Source: Prevotella jejuni (GTDB taxonomy: Bacteria; Bacteroidota; Bacteroidia; Bacteroidales; Bacteroidaceae). From it: a stretch of DNA of 64,000 bases. This document shows positions 45,957 through 57,491 of the stretch, piece after piece. The DNA lies in assembly GCF_900187995.1 (NCBI RefSeq), contig NZ_FZNZ01000020.1, forward strand, positions 1 to 64,000, in the 5' to 3' direction. The notes under the pieces were generated by a model, which did not search any database, was not told the DNA's origin, and worked only from the letters and a program-made list of their open reading frames with translations. Both the position numbers and the translations under genes were made by a program. Position 1 is the first letter of the stretch, and every line of letters begins with the position of its first letter.

Positions 45957-48900
45957 ATGGCATTAGAAAATAAACCCAGAGTAAATTTCGCCAGCGTTAA
46001 GAATCCGTATCCATATCCGGATTTCCTCGATGTGCAGTTGAAGTCTTTCCGTGACTTCCTACAGCTGGATACTCCGCCTGAGGAACGCAAGAATGACGGT
46101 TTGTATAAGGTGTTCGCAGAGAATTTCCCTATCACCGATACGCGTAATAATTTCGTCCTTGAGTTCTTGGATTACTATATTGATCCACCAAGATACTCTA
46201 TTGATGAGTGTTTAGAGCGTGGATTGACATACAGTGTACCTTTGAAGGCTAAGATGAAACTGTATTGTACTGACCCTGATCACGAGGATTTCGGAACGTT
46301 TATTCAGGATGTATTTTTGGGTACAATCCCTTACATGACTAGCAATGGTACATTCGTTATTAATGGTGCTGAGCGTGTTGTTGTTTCCCAGTTACATCGT
46401 TCTCCGGGTGTGTTCTTTGGTCAAGGTGTTCATGCAAATGGTACTGTTCTTTACAGTGCACGTATCATCCCGTTCAAGGGTTCATGGATAGAGTTTGCTA
46501 CTGATATTAACAATGTCATGTATGCTTATATTGACCGTAAGAAGAAGTTGCCTGTAACCACAATGCTTCGCGCTATTGGTTATGAGACGGATCGCGATAT
46601 TCTTCAAATCTTTGATCTCTGTGAGGAGGTAAAGGTAAATAAGAAAAACCTTAAGGCAGCTATTGGTCGTAAGATTGCCGGTAACGTGATGAAGTCATGG
46701 ACAGAGGATTTCGTTGATGAGGATACCGGTGAAGTTGTATCTATCGAACGTAATGAGGTTGTTGTTGAACGTGAGACTATCATTACAGAAGATAATGTTG
46801 ATCAGATTCTTGATAGTTCTGTTTCAACAATCTTGCTACATAAAGATGAAGAGGCTGCAAGCAAGTACTCTATTATCTTCAACACATTAGCTAAGGATCC
46901 AAGCCACTCAGAGATTGAGGCTGTAAATTATATCTATCGTCAGTTGCGCAATGCTGATGCTGCTGATGATGCAAGTGCACGTGAGGTGTTCCAGAACTTA
47001 TTCTTCTCAGACAAGCGTTATGACTTGGGTGAGGTAGGCCGTTACCGTATCAATAAGAAGTTGAATTTGGAAACGGATATGGATGTACGTGTGCTGACAA
47101 AGGACGATATCATTGAGATTATTAAGTATCTCATTAGTCTGATTAATTCAAATGCGACAGTAGACGATATCGACCACTTATCAAATCGACGTGTTCGTAC
47201 TGTAGGTGAACAGTTAGCTAACCAATTCTCTATTGGTCTTGCACGTATGAATCGTACTATCCGTGAGCGTATGAACGTTCGTGACAGTGAAGTGTTCCAG
47301 CCAACGGATTTGATTAATGCAAAGACTATCTCAAGTGTCATTAACTCATTCTTTGGTACTAATCCATTGAGTCAGTTTATGGATCAAACCAACCCATTGG
47401 CAGAGGTAACTCATAAGCGTCGTCTTTCTGCTCTTGGTCCTGGTGGTTTGTCTCGTGAGCGTGCAGGTTTCGAGGTACGTGACGTTCACTATACACACTA
47501 TGGTCGTCTTTGTCCTATTGAGTCTCCTGAAGGTCCTAACATCGGTTTGATTTCGTCACTCTGTATGTATGCTAAGATTAATGATCTTGGCTTCATTGTT
47601 ACACCTTATCGTCGTGTACATGATGCTAAGGTTGACATGGACAATAAGGATGTTGTCTTCTTAACAGCTGAAGAGGAAGAGGATAGGATTATCGGACAGG
47701 GTAATGCTCCATTGAATGCAGATGGTACATTTATTCGTGACGTCGTTAAGTGTCGTCAGGATGCTGACTATCCAGTTGTTGCTCCTGATTCTGTTTCACT
47801 TATTGATGTTTCTCCACAGCAGATTGCATCTGTGTCAGCAGGTTTGATTCCATTCTTGGAGCATGACGATGGTCACCGTGCATTGATGGGATGTAACATG
47901 ATGCGCCAGGCAGTTCCTTTGCTTCACAATGATGCACCTATTGTTGGTACAGGTCTTGAGAAGCAGGTATGTGAGGACTCACGTACTATGGTTACTGCAG
48001 AGGGTGATGGTGTTATTGAGTATGTTGATGCTACAACAATCCGCATTCTCTATGATCGTACAGATGATGAGGAGTTTGTAAGTTTCGAGCCTGCTCTTAA
48101 AGAGTATCGCATTCCTAAGTTCCGTCGTACTAACCAGAACATGGTTGTAGACCTTCGTCCAATTTGTGATAAGGGGCAGCGTGTGAAGAAGGGTGATATC
48201 CTTACAGAGGGTTATGCAACAGAGAACGGTGAGTTGGCATTGGGTCGTAACCTTGTTGTGGCATACATGCCTTGGAAGGGTTACAACTATGAGGATGCTA
48301 TCGTTATTTCTGAGCGCATGGTTCGTGAGGATGTATTGACCTCTGTTCATGTTGATGAGTATTCCCTCGAAGTTCGCGAAACTAAGCGTGGTGTTGAGGA
48401 GTTTACTGCTGATATTCCTAACGTAAGCGAGGAAGCTACAAAGGATCTTGACGATAATGGTATTATCCGTATTGGTGCTCGTGTAGAGCCAGGTGATATC
48501 ATGATAGGTAAGATTTCTCCTAAGGGCGAGAGTGATCCTTCACCAGAAGAGAAACTTCTCCGTGCTATCTTTGGTGACAAGGCTGGTGACGTTAAGGATT
48601 CTTCATTGAAGGCTAACCCATCATTGAGTGGTGTTGTTATCGATAAGAAACTCTTTAGCCGCGCTATTAAGACTCGTGAGAGCAAGCGTCAGGATAGGAA
48701 TATTCTTGCTAAGATTGACGAAGAGCAGGAAGCTAAGATAAATGACTTGAAGGATCTCTTGGTTGATAAGTTGCTTGAGCTGACAGAAGATAAGGTTTCA
48801 GAAGGTGTTAAAGACTACTCTGACGCAGAGATTATCACGAAGGGAAGCAAGTTCACTGTAGCTGCATTGAAGAACCTTGATTATGAGGGTATCCAATCAA

Positions 48901-49766
48901 ATGGCTGGACTGATGATGAGCATACTAACCTTCTTATTCAGAAGTTGATTATGAACTTCATCCGTAAGTACAAGCAGATGGATGCCGAGATGAAGCGTAA
49001 GAAATTTGCTATCACTATTGGGGATGAACTTCCTTCTGGTGTTCTGCAGATGGCTAAGGTTTACATCGCTAAGAAACGTAAGATTCAGGTAGGTGATAAA
49101 CTTGCTGGTCGTCACGGTAACAAGGGTATTGTATCAAAGGTTGTACGTACAGAAGATATGCCATTCCTTGAGGATGGTAGTCCTGTAGACTTGGTATTGA
49201 ACCCAATGGGTGTGCCTTCACGTATGAACCTTGGTCAGATATTCGAGGCTATCCTTGGTGCAGCAGGTCGTAAGTTGGGTGTTAAGTTTGCTACTCCAAT
49301 CTTCGATGGTGCTAAGCTTTCTGACTTGAAGGAGTGGACAGATAAGGCCGGTCTGCCAAATCTCTGCTCTACCTATATCTATGATGGTGAGACAGGTGAG
49401 AAGTTCGATCAGCCAGCTACAGTAGGTATTACTTACTTCTTGAAGCTTGGTCACATGGTTGAGGATAAGATGCATGCTCGTAGTATCGGTCCATACTCAT
49501 TGATTACTCAACAGCCACTCGGTGGTAAAGCACAGTTTGGTGGTCAGCGTTTCGGAGAGATGGAGGTTTGGGCTATCGAGGCCTTCGGTGCTTCTCATGT
49601 TCTTCAGGAAATCTTGACAATCAAGTCTGATGATGTTGTAGGACGTTCAAAAGCTTACGAGGCAATCGTTAAGGGTGAACCAATGCCTACTCCAGGTATT
49701 CCAGAGTCACTCAACGTGTTGTTACACGAGCTTCGTGGTCTCGGTCTGAGTATCAAACTTGATTAA
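45957..49766 (+). CDS. rpoB: RNA polymerase subunit beta
   Basis: A 1269-residue subunit of the core RNA polymerase. The rifampicin-region sequence [36 protein letters not shown] and [14 protein letters not shown] begins near residue 465 and is wild-type in appearance. The C-terminal [20 protein letters not shown] binds beta-prime. Full length; it lies 28 bases before rpoC. Confidence 0.99.
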   Translation: MALENKPRVNFASVKNPYPYPDFLDVQLKSFRDFLQLDTPPEERKNDGLYKVFAENFPITDTRNNFVLEFLDYYIDPPRYSIDECLERGLTYSVPLKAKMKLYCTDPDHEDFGTFIQDVFLGTIPYMTSNGTFVINGAERVVVSQLHRSPGVFFGQGVHANGTVLYSARIIPFKGSWIEFATDINNVMYAYIDRKKKLPVTTMLRAIGYETDRDILQIFDLCEEVKVNKKNLKAAIGRKIAGNVMKSWTEDFVDEDTGEVVSIERNEVVVERETIITEDNVDQILDSSVSTILLHKDEEAASKYSIIFNTLAKDPSHSEIEAVNYIYRQLRNADAADDASAREVFQNLFFSDKRYDLGEVGRYRINKKLNLETDMDVRVLTKDDIIEIIKYLISLINSNATVDDIDHLSNRRVRTVGEQLANQFSIGLARMNRTIRERMNVRDSEVFQPTDLINAKTISSVINSFFGTNPLSQFMDQTNPLAEVTHKRRLSALGPGGLSRERAGFEVRDVHYTHYGRLCPIESPEGPNIGLISSLCMYAKINDLGFIVTPYRRVHDAKVDMDNKDVVFLTAEEEEDRIIGQGNAPLNADGTFIRDVVKCRQDADYPVVAPDSVSLIDVSPQQIASVSAGLIPFLEHDDGHRALMGCNMMRQAVPLLHNDAPIVGTGLEKQVCEDSRTMVTAEGDGVIEYVDATTIRILYDRTDDEEFVSFEPALKEYRIPKFRRTNQNMVVDLRPICDKGQRVKKGDILTEGYATENGELALGRNLVVAYMPWKGYNYEDAIVISERMVREDVLTSVHVDEYSLEVRETKRGVEEFTADIPNVSEEATKDLDDNGIIRIGARVEPGDIMIGKISPKGESDPSPEEKLLRAIFGDKAGDVKDSSLKANPSLSGVVIDKKLFSRAIKTRESKRQDRNILAKIDEEQEAKINDLKDLLVDKLLELTEDKVSEGVKDYSDAEIITKGSKFTVAALKNLDYEGIQSNGWTDDEHTNLLIQKLIMNFIRKYKQMDAEMKRKKFAITIGDELPSGVLQMAKVYIAKKRKIQVGDKLAGRHGNKGIVSKVVRTEDMPFLEDGSPVDLVLNPMGVPSRMNLGQIFEAILGAAGRKLGVKFATPIFDGAKLSDLKEWTDKAGLPNLCSTYIYDGETGEKFDQPATVGITYFLKLGHMVEDKMHARSIGPYSLITQQPLGGKAQFGGQRFGEMEVWAIEAFGASHVLQEILTIKSDDVVGRSKAYEAIVKGEPMPTPGIPESLNVLLHELRGLGLSIKLD

Positions 49767-49794
49767 TACGTACACCCCATAATAGAAGTAAAAC

Positions 49795-52700
49795 ATGGCT
49801 TTTAAGAAAGATAATAAAGTAAAGAGTAATTTCAGCAAGATTACTATCGGACTGGCTTCACCTGAGGAGATTCTCGAGAACTCTTTTGGTGAGGTAACCA
49901 AGCCAGAGACTATCAACTATCGTACCTATAAACCAGAACGCGATGGTTTGTTCTGCGAGCGTATCTTTGGTCCTACCAAGGACTACGAGTGTGCCTGCGG
50001 TAAGTACAAGCGTATTCGTTATAAGGGTATTGTCTGCGATCGTTGTGGTGTTGAAGTAACAGAGAAGAAAGTGCGTCGTGAACGTGCTGGACATATCGAG
50101 TTAGTTGTTCCTGTTGCTCATATCTGGTATTTCCGTAGCCTTCCTAACAAGATTGGTTATCTTCTCGGTATGCCAACCAAGAAGCTTGATGCTGTTATTT
50201 ACTATGAGAAATATGTTGTCATCCAGCCGGGTGTCGTAGAGGGTATGAAGAATGCCGATACAGAAGAGGATTTAAATGGTTCTCATAAGTTCGACCTTCT
50301 TTCTGAAGATGAATATCTCGATATCCTTGATAATAAACTCCCAGAGGGTAATGAGCGTTTGGATGATTCTGACCCAAGTAAGTTCATTGCTAAGATGGGT
50401 GCAGAAGCAATTTACGACCTCCTCACAGGCATTGACCTTGATCGTTTGGCTGGAGAATTGCGTGACCGTGCAACAACTGACTCAAGTCAGCAGCGTAAGA
50501 CAGAAGCTTTGAAGCGTCTGCAGGTTGTAGAGGGTTTCCGTCAGTCAATCGGTGTGAATAATCCAGAATGGATGATTATGAAGATTATCCCTGTTACTCC
50601 ACCAGAGCTTCGTCCATTGGTTCCATTGGATGGAGGACGTTTCGCAACATCTGACCTTAATGACCTCTATCGTCGCGTTATCATTCGTAATAACCGTTTG
50701 AAGCGTTTGATGGAGATTAAGGCTCCTGAGGTTATTCTGCGTAATGAGAAGCGTATGCTACAGGAAGCTGTAGACTCACTCTTCGATAACAGTCGTAAGT
50801 CTTCTGCTGTAAAGAGCGAGAGCAACCGTCCTTTGAAGTCACTCTCTGACTCTCTGAAGGGTAAGCAGGGACGTTTCCGTCAGAACCTCCTCGGTAAGCG
50901 TGTTGACTATTCTGCGCGTTCAGTAATTGTCGTTGGTCCAGAGTTGAAGATGGGTGAGTGCGGTCTGCCTAAGTTGATGGCAGCAGAGCTTTACAAGCCA
51001 TTCATTATTCGTAAGCTCATCGAGCGTGGTATAGTGAAGACAGTAAAGAGTGCTAAGAAGATTGTAGATCGCCGCGAGCCAGTTATTTGGGATATCCTTG
51101 AGAATGTAATGAAGGGTCACCCAGTTATGTTGAACCGTGCTCCGACACTTCACCGTCTTGGTATTCAGGCATTCCAGCCTAAACTTATTGAAGGTAAGGC
51201 TATTCAGTTGCATCCATTGGCATGTACAGCGTTCAATGCTGACTTCGATGGTGACCAGATGGCTGTTCACCTCCCATTGAGTAATGAGGCTGTGTTGGAG
51301 ACACAGGTATTGATGCTTCAGAGCCATAACATCCTTAATCCAGCTAATGGTGCACCTATCACCGTTCCTTCACAGGATATGGTGCTTGGTCTCTACTATA
51401 TTACAAAGATTCGTCCAGGTGCTAAGGGCGAAGGTCTTACATTCTACGGCTCTGAGGAAGCAATTATCGCTTACAATGAGAAGAAGTGTGACCTCCACTC
51501 ACAAGTAAAGGTAATCGTTGATGACCTCGTTGATGGTAAACTCCAGAAGCGCATGGTTGAGACTTCAGTTGGTCGTGTAATTGTTAATCAGATTATTCCA
51601 ACTGAGATTGGTTTCTTCAATGGTATCATCTCAAAGAAATCTCTTCGTGGACTTATTGCCGATGTAATTAAGGCTGTCGGTATGGCACGTGCTTGTGAGT
51701 TCCTTGATGGTATTAAGAACCTCGGTTACCGTATGGCCTACGTTGCCGGTCTTTCCTTCAACCTCGATGATATCATTGTTCCTGTTGAGAAGACAGATAT
51801 CGTAGGTAAGGGTCAGAGTGAGGTCGACCAAGTGAAGGCTAATTACGAAATGGGTTTCATCACAGATAAGGAGCGTTATAATCAGGTAATTGATGCGTGG
51901 ACACACGTAAACAATAACCTTAAGCAGGCCGTTATGAAGCACATGACAGAGGCCGACCAGGGTTTCAATGCTGTATATATGATGCTTGACTCTGGTGCCC
52001 GTGGTTCTGCTGACCAGATTGCACAGCTTGCTGGTATGCGTGGTCTTATGGCAAAGCCACAGAAGGCAGGTGCTGAAGGTGCTCAGATTATTGAGAACCC
52101 AATTATCTCTAACTTTAAGGAGGGTATGTCTGTGTTGGAGTACTTTATTGCTTCTCACGGTGCTCGTAAGGGTCTTGCTGATACGGCTATGAAGACTGCC
52201 GATGCTGGATATTTGACACGTCGTCTTGTAGACGTTTCTCATGATGTTATCATCAATGAGGAGGACTGTGGTTCACTCCGTGGTCTTGAGTGTCGTGCCT
52301 TAAAGAATGGTGATGAAACGATTGCAAGTCTCTATGAGCGTATCTTAGGTCGTGTGTCTGTTCATGATGTTATCAACCCTACTACAGGTGAGATTTTGGT
52401 TGCTGCTGGTGAAGAAATCACAGAATCAAAGGCCAAGGCTATTGAGGAGTCTCCAATCGAGATGGTTGAGATTCGTTCTGTACTCACTTGTGAGAGTAAG
52501 AAGGGTGTTTGTAAGAAGTGTTACGGACGTAACCTTGCTACAGCCCGTATGGTACAGATGGGTGAGGCTGTTGGTGTCATCGCTGCACAGGCTATTGGTG
52601 AGCCAGGTACACAGCTTACGCTTCGTACGTTCCACGCCGGTGGTGTGGCTGGTAATGCTGCAGCAAATGCAACTATCACAGCTAAGAATGATGCTAAGAT

Positions 52701-54165
52701 TGAGTTCGACGAGCTTCGTGTCGTACCATTCGTTGACGATGAAGACAAGGAGTGTCAAATGGTTGTAAGCCGTTTGGCTGAAATTCGCTTCGTTGATCCA
52801 ACTACAGGTATTGTCATGCTTACAGATAATGTTCCTTATGGTAGTTCTCTGTACTTCAAGTCTGGTGATACTGTTAAGAAGGGTGATTTGATTTGTAAGT
52901 GGGACCCATTCAATGCCGTCATCGTAAGTGAGTATGCTGGTATTCTCCGTCTACACGACGTGATAGAAGGTGTTACCTATAAGGCAGAGACTGATGATGC
53001 AACAGGTCTTACTGAGCGTATCATTATAGATTCACGTGATAAGACAAAACTTCCTACAGTTGACATTGTTAAGGTTGGTGCTAAGAAGGGTGCTGATGGA
53101 CAGTATGCTGCATCTGATATCCTCGGAACATACAACCTTCCTGTAGGTGGTCACTTGGAGCAGATACTTCTCGATGGTGCTGAGATTAAGACGGGTATGA
53201 CACTCGTTAAGATTCCACGTTCTGTTGGTGGTGCTGGTGATATCACTGGTGGTCTTCCACGTGTAACTGAGCTCTTTGAGGCTCGTAACCCATCTAATCC
53301 TGCTGTTGTATCTGAGATTGATGGTGAGATTACTATGGGCAAGGTGAAACGTGGTAACCGTGAGATTATCGTTACTTCTAAGACAGGTGAGCAGCGTAAG
53401 TATCTCGTAAGCTTGTCTAAGCAGATTCTTGTACAGGAACATGATGCTGTTCGTGCTGGTACACCATTGTCTGATGGTATTATCACCCCAGCTGATATCT
53501 TGTCTATCATGGGTCCTACCGCCGTTCAGGAGTACATCGTTAATGAGGTTCAGGATGTCTATCGTCTTCAGGGTGTGAAGATCAATGACAAGCACTTTGA
53601 GATTATCGTCCGTCAGATGATGCGTAAGGTACGTATCGATGACCCAGGAGATACTACATTCCTTGAGCAGGAGCTTATTGACAAGCTCGACTTTGCAGAA
53701 GAGAATGACCGTATCTGGGGTAAGAAGGTTGTTACCGATCCAGGTGATTCTGAGAACTGCTATAAGGGTCAGATCCTCTCTGTACGTAAGTTGCGTGATG
53801 AGAACTCAAGTCTTAAGCGCCGTGACCTCAAGCTCGTTCAGGTGCGTGATGCTGTTCAGGCTACTGCTACCCAGATACTCCAGGGTATCACACGTGCTGC
53901 TCTTGGAACAAAGAGCTTCATGAGTGCTGCTTCCTTCCAAGAGACAACTAAGGTTCTTAATGAAGCTGCTCTCCGTGGTAAGAGTGATAATCTTGAGGGT
54001 ATGAAGGAGAACGTTATCTGCGGTCACCTTATCCCTGCTGGTACTGGTCTTCGTCAGTGGCAGAAGATTATCGTTGGTTCTCAGGAGGAGCATGAGCGCA
54101 TGGAGGCAAACAAGAAGAATGTTCTTGATTTCTCAAAGCAAGAAGCAGAGGCTACGCAGGAGTAA
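49795..54165 (+). CDS. rpoC: RNA polymerase subunit beta-prime
   Basis: A 1456-residue catalytic subunit. The N-terminal zinc finger has [20 protein letters not shown] near residues 64-83, the Mg-binding [12 protein letters not shown] lies near 481, and a second cysteine cluster [13 protein letters not shown] lies near 900. The trigger loop region ([20 protein letters not shown]) follows. Full length for Bacteroidota and followed by a strong terminator. Confidence 0.99.
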   Translation: MAFKKDNKVKSNFSKITIGLASPEEILENSFGEVTKPETINYRTYKPERDGLFCERIFGPTKDYECACGKYKRIRYKGIVCDRCGVEVTEKKVRRERAGHIELVVPVAHIWYFRSLPNKIGYLLGMPTKKLDAVIYYEKYVVIQPGVVEGMKNADTEEDLNGSHKFDLLSEDEYLDILDNKLPEGNERLDDSDPSKFIAKMGAEAIYDLLTGIDLDRLAGELRDRATTDSSQQRKTEALKRLQVVEGFRQSIGVNNPEWMIMKIIPVTPPELRPLVPLDGGRFATSDLNDLYRRVIIRNNRLKRLMEIKAPEVILRNEKRMLQEAVDSLFDNSRKSSAVKSESNRPLKSLSDSLKGKQGRFRQNLLGKRVDYSARSVIVVGPELKMGECGLPKLMAAELYKPFIIRKLIERGIVKTVKSAKKIVDRREPVIWDILENVMKGHPVMLNRAPTLHRLGIQAFQPKLIEGKAIQLHPLACTAFNADFDGDQMAVHLPLSNEAVLETQVLMLQSHNILNPANGAPITVPSQDMVLGLYYITKIRPGAKGEGLTFYGSEEAIIAYNEKKCDLHSQVKVIVDDLVDGKLQKRMVETSVGRVIVNQIIPTEIGFFNGIISKKSLRGLIADVIKAVGMARACEFLDGIKNLGYRMAYVAGLSFNLDDIIVPVEKTDIVGKGQSEVDQVKANYEMGFITDKERYNQVIDAWTHVNNNLKQAVMKHMTEADQGFNAVYMMLDSGARGSADQIAQLAGMRGLMAKPQKAGAEGAQIIENPIISNFKEGMSVLEYFIASHGARKGLADTAMKTADAGYLTRRLVDVSHDVIINEEDCGSLRGLECRALKNGDETIASLYERILGRVSVHDVINPTTGEILVAAGEEITESKAKAIEESPIEMVEIRSVLTCESKKGVCKKCYGRNLATARMVQMGEAVGVIAAQAIGEPGTQLTLRTFHAGGVAGNAAANATITAKNDAKIEFDELRVVPFVDDEDKECQMVVSRLAEIRFVDPTTGIVMLTDNVPYGSSLYFKSGDTVKKGDLICKWDPFNAVIVSEYAGILRLHDVIEGVTYKAETDDATGLTERIIIDSRDKTKLPTVDIVKVGAKKGADGQYAASDILGTYNLPVGGHLEQILLDGAEIKTGMTLVKIPRSVGGAGDITGGLPRVTELFEARNPSNPAVVSEIDGEITMGKVKRGNREIIVTSKTGEQRKYLVSLSKQILVQEHDAVRAGTPLSDGIITPADILSIMGPTAVQEYIVNEVQDVYRLQGVKINDKHFEIIVRQMMRKVRIDDPGDTTFLEQELIDKLDFAEENDRIWGKKVVTDPGDSENCYKGQILSVRKLRDENSSLKRRDLKLVQVRDAVQATATQILQGITRAALGTKSFMSAASFQETTKVLNEAALRGKSDNLEGMKENVICGHLIPAGTGLRQWQKIIVGSQEEHERMEANKKNVLDFSKQEAEATQE

Positions 54166-54194
54166 TCCTTAGCCTTTCATACATAAGATTAAAA

Positions 54195-54228
54195 GGGATT
54201 TGCAGTCTATTCTGCAGATCCCTTTTTT
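54195..54228 (+). terminator. Terminator of the rpoBC operon
   Basis: GGGATTTGCAG and CTGCAGATCCC form an 11-bp stem with one wobble, followed by six T residues. Confidence 0.95.
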
Positions 54229-54373
54229 AGTTTTTATATATAGGCTTAAGTTGTCTAATGCGTATAAGCAAAAGCGTAATGTGTAGTTTAATCATTATGT
54301 GATTAGTAGTAACTCCTTATTTGTGTTCTCTCTATTGCCATGTATATATGAGGTAAAAAGTTTTGTTATTACA

Positions 54374-54405
54374 TTTGGGCAAATGATAATAATGTATTAT
54401 CTTTG
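54374..54405 (+). promoter_or_regulatory. Promoter of the DUF3467 gene
   Basis: TTTG (54374-54377), 20 bases, TATCTTTG (54398-54405), 38 bases before the ATG. Confidence 0.8.
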
Positions 54406-54443
54406 CATTAGTAATAAAGTATTATCTAAATCTTTTAATTAAA

Positions 54444-54773
54444 ATGGACAATAACAATCAGAATCAAGAGGGTCAGCAGTTACAGATTGATCTCTCACCA
54501 GAAATCGCTAAAGGTGTTTATACAAACTTCCAGATAATTTCTCATTCAAGTTCAGAGTTTGTACTTGATTTTGCTACACTTCTTCCAGGTGTACCAAAGG
54601 CAACTGTTACAAGTCGTGTTATCATAGCTCCAGAACATGCATTGCGTCTTCTTGCAGCTTTGCAGGACAATGTAGTTCGTTATGAGAAAGAGTTTGGTAA
54701 GATTGATCGCCATGAGCCAGAGCAGGAACCACGTACGATTGCTCCATTCGGTCCTGGTAAGGTTGATGCATAA
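54444..54773 (+). CDS. DUF3467 domain protein
   Basis: A 109-residue cytosolic protein. LQIDLSPEIAKGVYTNFQII, HSSSEFVLDFATLLPG and ARVIIAPEHALRLL-like (SRVIIAPEHALRLLAALQDN) sequence fits the DUF3467 family, small conserved proteins with no known function that often sit near RNA polymerase genes in this phylum. It has its own promoter and a hairpin terminator. Confidence 0.92.
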   Translation: MDNNNQNQEGQQLQIDLSPEIAKGVYTNFQIISHSSSEFVLDFATLLPGVPKATVTSRVIIAPEHALRLLAALQDNVVRYEKEFGKIDRHEPEQEPRTIAPFGPGKVDA

Positions 54774-54800
54774 ACAGCTCTCTTTAAGGAATAAATGATG

Positions 54801-54830
54801 AAGCCGCCCAAGGTGTTGGGTGGCTTTGTT
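54801..54830 (+). terminator. Terminator of the DUF3467 gene
   Basis: AAGCCGCCCA pairs with TGGGTGGCTT (54801-54810, 54817-54826) and is followed by TGTTGTTT. Confidence 0.85.
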
Positions 54831-54886
54831 GTTTATATGGTAGGATGGTGTGGGATAGGAGAGCGGTGAGGGTCCTTCTGGTTATA

Positions 54887-55083
54887 TTAGCGTCTCTAGG
54901 CAAGCTAGCGTCTCTAGTAAGCTAGCATTCCTAGCCGTGCTAGCATTTCTAGGCATGCTAGTATTCCTAGGCATGCTAGTATTCCTAGGCAAGCTAGCAT
55001 TCCTAGCCGTGCTAGTATTCCTAGGCATGCTAGCATTCCTAGCCATGCTAGCATTTCTAGGCATGCTAGCATTCTTAGCCATG
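54887..55083. repeat. 18-bp tandem repeat saturated with CTAG
   Basis: Eleven units of 18 bases (one of 17) of the form CTAGCATTCCTAGGCATG fill the segment, with C/T and G/C changes between units. CTAG recurs about every 9 bases. Units are close to self-complementary (GGCATGCTAG). Since 18 is divisible by three, open frames run through on both strands: a hydrophobic one on plus (LAFLGM-type) and a basic one on minus (ARNASM-type). Neither has a convincing start signal or a non-repetitive body. Confidence 0.95.
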
Positions 55084-55172
55084 CTAAGCAATCAGCTTAT
55101 TGGTTATTTGCTTTTACTGATGAGTCTGCCAATTCTGGCAGTCCTGCTTGTTTCTCTAAAGAAATACTCTTG

Positions 55173-55859
55173 TCATTTATTCTTCATTATTAATAACTCA
55201 TTTCTTAGCCTCTCATTTTCAGCTTTCAGTTCATTGTTTTCTTCCTGTAGTCTTTTTATAAGTTCGTCTTGCTGCCTTCGATAGCCAGTTCGGGCAGCAT
55301 ACATTCGCTCTTTAATCCCTCCTTGTTCAATGAAAGCTTTCTGAAGATGTTCAAGATAGCGACACATCATTCGGTCAGTAATATGTAAGAGGGTTATAGC
55401 AGTATTACAGAACTCTTCTGCTGTCCACCGATAGATGAATGGTTTATAGGCAGCATAATCATTATTCACCCTGCAGAAATTGAGGAGAGGGATATAGCGA
55501 GGATGATTCTTTCCCCACAATTGAAGATGTCGCGATTTGATGTAATCTTCGTAATCAGCTCTTAGTTCTTGTAGACTGCTACGTGCTACATTAATAAGCT
55601 TCAGCTCCATTTCAGTAGACGTCACACCATCTTCTGTTCCTTCGATGATATTCTGCTTTCCCGACCGAGCCGCTTGTACCATCTGGTCAACTGTGCGGTC
55701 TCCATAGAGAGGAAGAAATCGTTTACAGAAGGAGAAAGTTAACTGATATAGAGTATCAGTCTTTTGATAGAAACGCAATGTCTTCCATTGTTGGTTCTTT
55801 CGTAGTATGTTTTTGTCCTCATTATTATCTTGAGCACTCTCAGGTAGGTTTGTTTTCAT
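55173..55859 (-). CDS. Four-helix-bundle protein (IVS/S23-like, with suffix domain)
   Basis: A 228-residue protein. The part KTDTLYQLTFSFCKRFLPLY, GDRTVDQMVQAARSGKQNII and EGTEDGVTSTEMELKLINVA fits the four-helix-bundle family related to proteins encoded in 23S rRNA intervening sequences. A Trp-rich middle and a C-terminal coiled coil (LIKRLQEENNELKAENERL) make it the longer 'suffix domain' kind. The function is unknown. The start at 55859 is supported by a promoter whose -7 box lies 23 bases upstream; an earlier ATG would overlap that box. Confidence 0.85.
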   Translation of the reverse strand: MKTNLPESAQDNNEDKNILRKNQQWKTLRFYQKTDTLYQLTFSFCKRFLPLYGDRTVDQMVQAARSGKQNIIEGTEDGVTSTEMELKLINVARSSLQELRADYEDYIKSRHLQLWGKNHPRYIPLLNFCRVNNDYAAYKPFIYRWTAEEFCNTAITLLHITDRMMCRYLEHLQKAFIEQGGIKERMYAARTGYRRQQDELIKRLQEENNELKAENERLRNELLIMKNK

Positions 55860-55881
55860 ATAAATTGTTTTCTTTTGAAAG

Positions 55882-55912
55882 CAAAGATACAAAAAGAGAG
55901 GAATAAAGTCAA
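55882..55912 (-). promoter_or_regulatory. Promoter of the four-helix-bundle gene
   Basis: On the minus strand TTG (55912-55910) is followed after 20 bases by TATCTTTG (55889-55882). Confidence 0.7.
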
Positions 55913-56134
55913 TAGATGTCTTTCAAAAGTTATTCCTCCCATAGAATTAATAGTTAGCTTATAGCAACGTAGAAAGCATGGCTTAGATAATATAGGTACT
56001 GAGTTGATTATGACTTAATGACCGTTAGATTTCAAGAAGATATCTTTTTGAGGCCCTACAAACACTCCCTTGAAAACTCGTCAAGCACCTATTCTTATTT
56101 AGGTTTACACCTGTTTGAAAGATAAGAAAATAAT

Positions 56135-56161
56135 AACGGACGCAGAGATTGTGCGTCCGTT
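56135..56161 (-). terminator. Terminator of the second SusC/SusD operon
   Basis: AACGGACGCA and TGCGTCCGTT form a perfect 10-bp stem, followed on the minus strand by ATTATTTTCTT. It lies 28 bases after the susD-like stop. Confidence 0.9.
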
Positions 56162-56188
56162 ACAGATAATATAGTTATATGATATGCT

Positions 56189-57475
56189 TTATAGCCCTTG
56201 GCTTTGTAGTTCTTTCTCAGGCATTGGCAGCCACTTAATCTTACGGTTTGACCAAGTTGTTGCAGCTGTTCCTTGTTCCAAACCACGGCGGATATCTGCA
56301 GTTCGTTCACCACGAAAAGCAAGGAAGATACGACGCAGAGCGGCTATCTGAGGGAGTGTAGGGACCGTTGATAGCTGACTTGCAGTATCATACTTCCCAA
56401 TGACTTTGTTTACTTCTGTCAGTGCATCACCTGTCATAACACCCCTTACAATGAATTCTGCTTTGACGAGATGGATATCATTCTCGTCTGATATTGTCAA
56501 TGTACCCTTTCTTGTTAAAGCCGAAGCATAAATGTTATAACGATTAGGGTTCTTCTTGTCGACACTTGCATGGGCCAGTGGAAGAGCTTTCTTCTCAGCA
56601 TCTGTTGTTCTTGCAGCCTCTAATGACGGACTTACCTGTACGTCACGAGTATTAGGACCAATCGCACTGTAAAGAGGGTTATCAGTCCCATCATTGTTAT
56701 AGATAACCTCTACGCTCTCACCATCTTTCAGTGCATCTCCTATCAAGGACTTTGCTTCAGCATACTGTCCAAGGTGCATAGCGAGTTTCAGTTCATAGGT
56801 TTTTATCTGTCTACTGGCAGCTTCATTGTCAAACCCCCTATAGTTCTTCAGTGCGTCAGACTGAACCTCTTTCAATGCTGCTTCATACTGTTCTTTAGCT
56901 TGATTTAGCATCGCTTCGTGTGACACCACAGTCTTGTTAAGGATGACAGAACCACCTTCTGCCGCAGGAGTGGTAGAGAACGACTCTGCAAGCAGTTGAA
57001 GTGCATAGCCAGCATGGAGGTGTCCCACGTATTTGCCGTATGCCTTTATAATCTCAGTCTGTTCAGCGTTAGCTCCTGTTATCTGACCTGCAATCTCTGA
57101 CAGTTCGACACTTCGAGCATAGTAGTTATGTATTTTATTCCACAAGTCACTTTGTGTTCCCGATGTAGGGGGGAGGTTGTCTGTTGCTATCTGGCGGTAA
57201 AGGAGAGCATTAGGAATTGTCCCTTCAGTCAGTTCGTCGACTGTCGTACCTAATGCGAGGAAGGCTGCTGAAGCTGCATCACCCTGTAGTGTCTTCACAT
57301 AAGCAGTCAACGGACCATCACTGATAGTATTTGTTTGGACGATAGCAATCATCGCGGACTTATTCAATTGTTCTTTTGTAAGTGTATTATTTGGCGTCCC
57401 TGCATTCTCTACCCAAGAGTCGCAGCTTGTGAGCAGTAGTGCGAGGGCGAGGAGGGTATATATTGACTTCTTCAT
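56189..57475 (-). CDS. SusD/RagB-like lipoprotein (short form)
   Basis: A 428-residue lipoprotein with lipobox LLLTSC (Cys 18). The helical core is recognisable by LWNKIHNYYARSVELSEIAG and IKAYGKYVGHLHAGYALQLL. The C-terminal block AALRRIFLAFRGERTADIRR and WLPMPEKEL corresponds to the SusD family's ER.REL..EG.R..D..R and P.P..E motifs. It is shorter than classical SusD (about 530). It follows the susC-like gene by 16 bases and is probably the surface lid for that transporter. Confidence 0.88.
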   Translation of the reverse strand: MKKSIYTLLALALLLTSCDSWVENAGTPNNTLTKEQLNKSAMIAIVQTNTISDGPLTAYVKTLQGDAASAAFLALGTTVDELTEGTIPNALLYRQIATDNLPPTSGTQSDLWNKIHNYYARSVELSEIAGQITGANAEQTEIIKAYGKYVGHLHAGYALQLLAESFSTTPAAEGGSVILNKTVVSHEAMLNQAKEQYEAALKEVQSDALKNYRGFDNEAASRQIKTYELKLAMHLGQYAEAKSLIGDALKDGESVEVIYNNDGTDNPLYSAIGPNTRDVQVSPSLEAARTTDAEKKALPLAHASVDKKNPNRYNIYASALTRKGTLTISDENDIHLVKAEFIVRGVMTGDALTEVNKVIGKYDTASQLSTVPTLPQIAALRRIFLAFRGERTADIRRGLEQGTAATTWSNRKIKWLPMPEKELQSQGL

Positions 57476-57491
57476 TGTCATGTGTTCTTTA

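Noticed and set aside
54882..55091. 69-codon minus-strand frame of six-residue repeats
   Set aside because: It exists only because the array period is divisible by three; no start signal is seen.
54937..55284. 115-codon plus-strand frame through the CTAG array
   Set aside because: Its first half is pure repeat and its second half is the antisense of the four-helix-bundle gene; kept only as a question in the findings.
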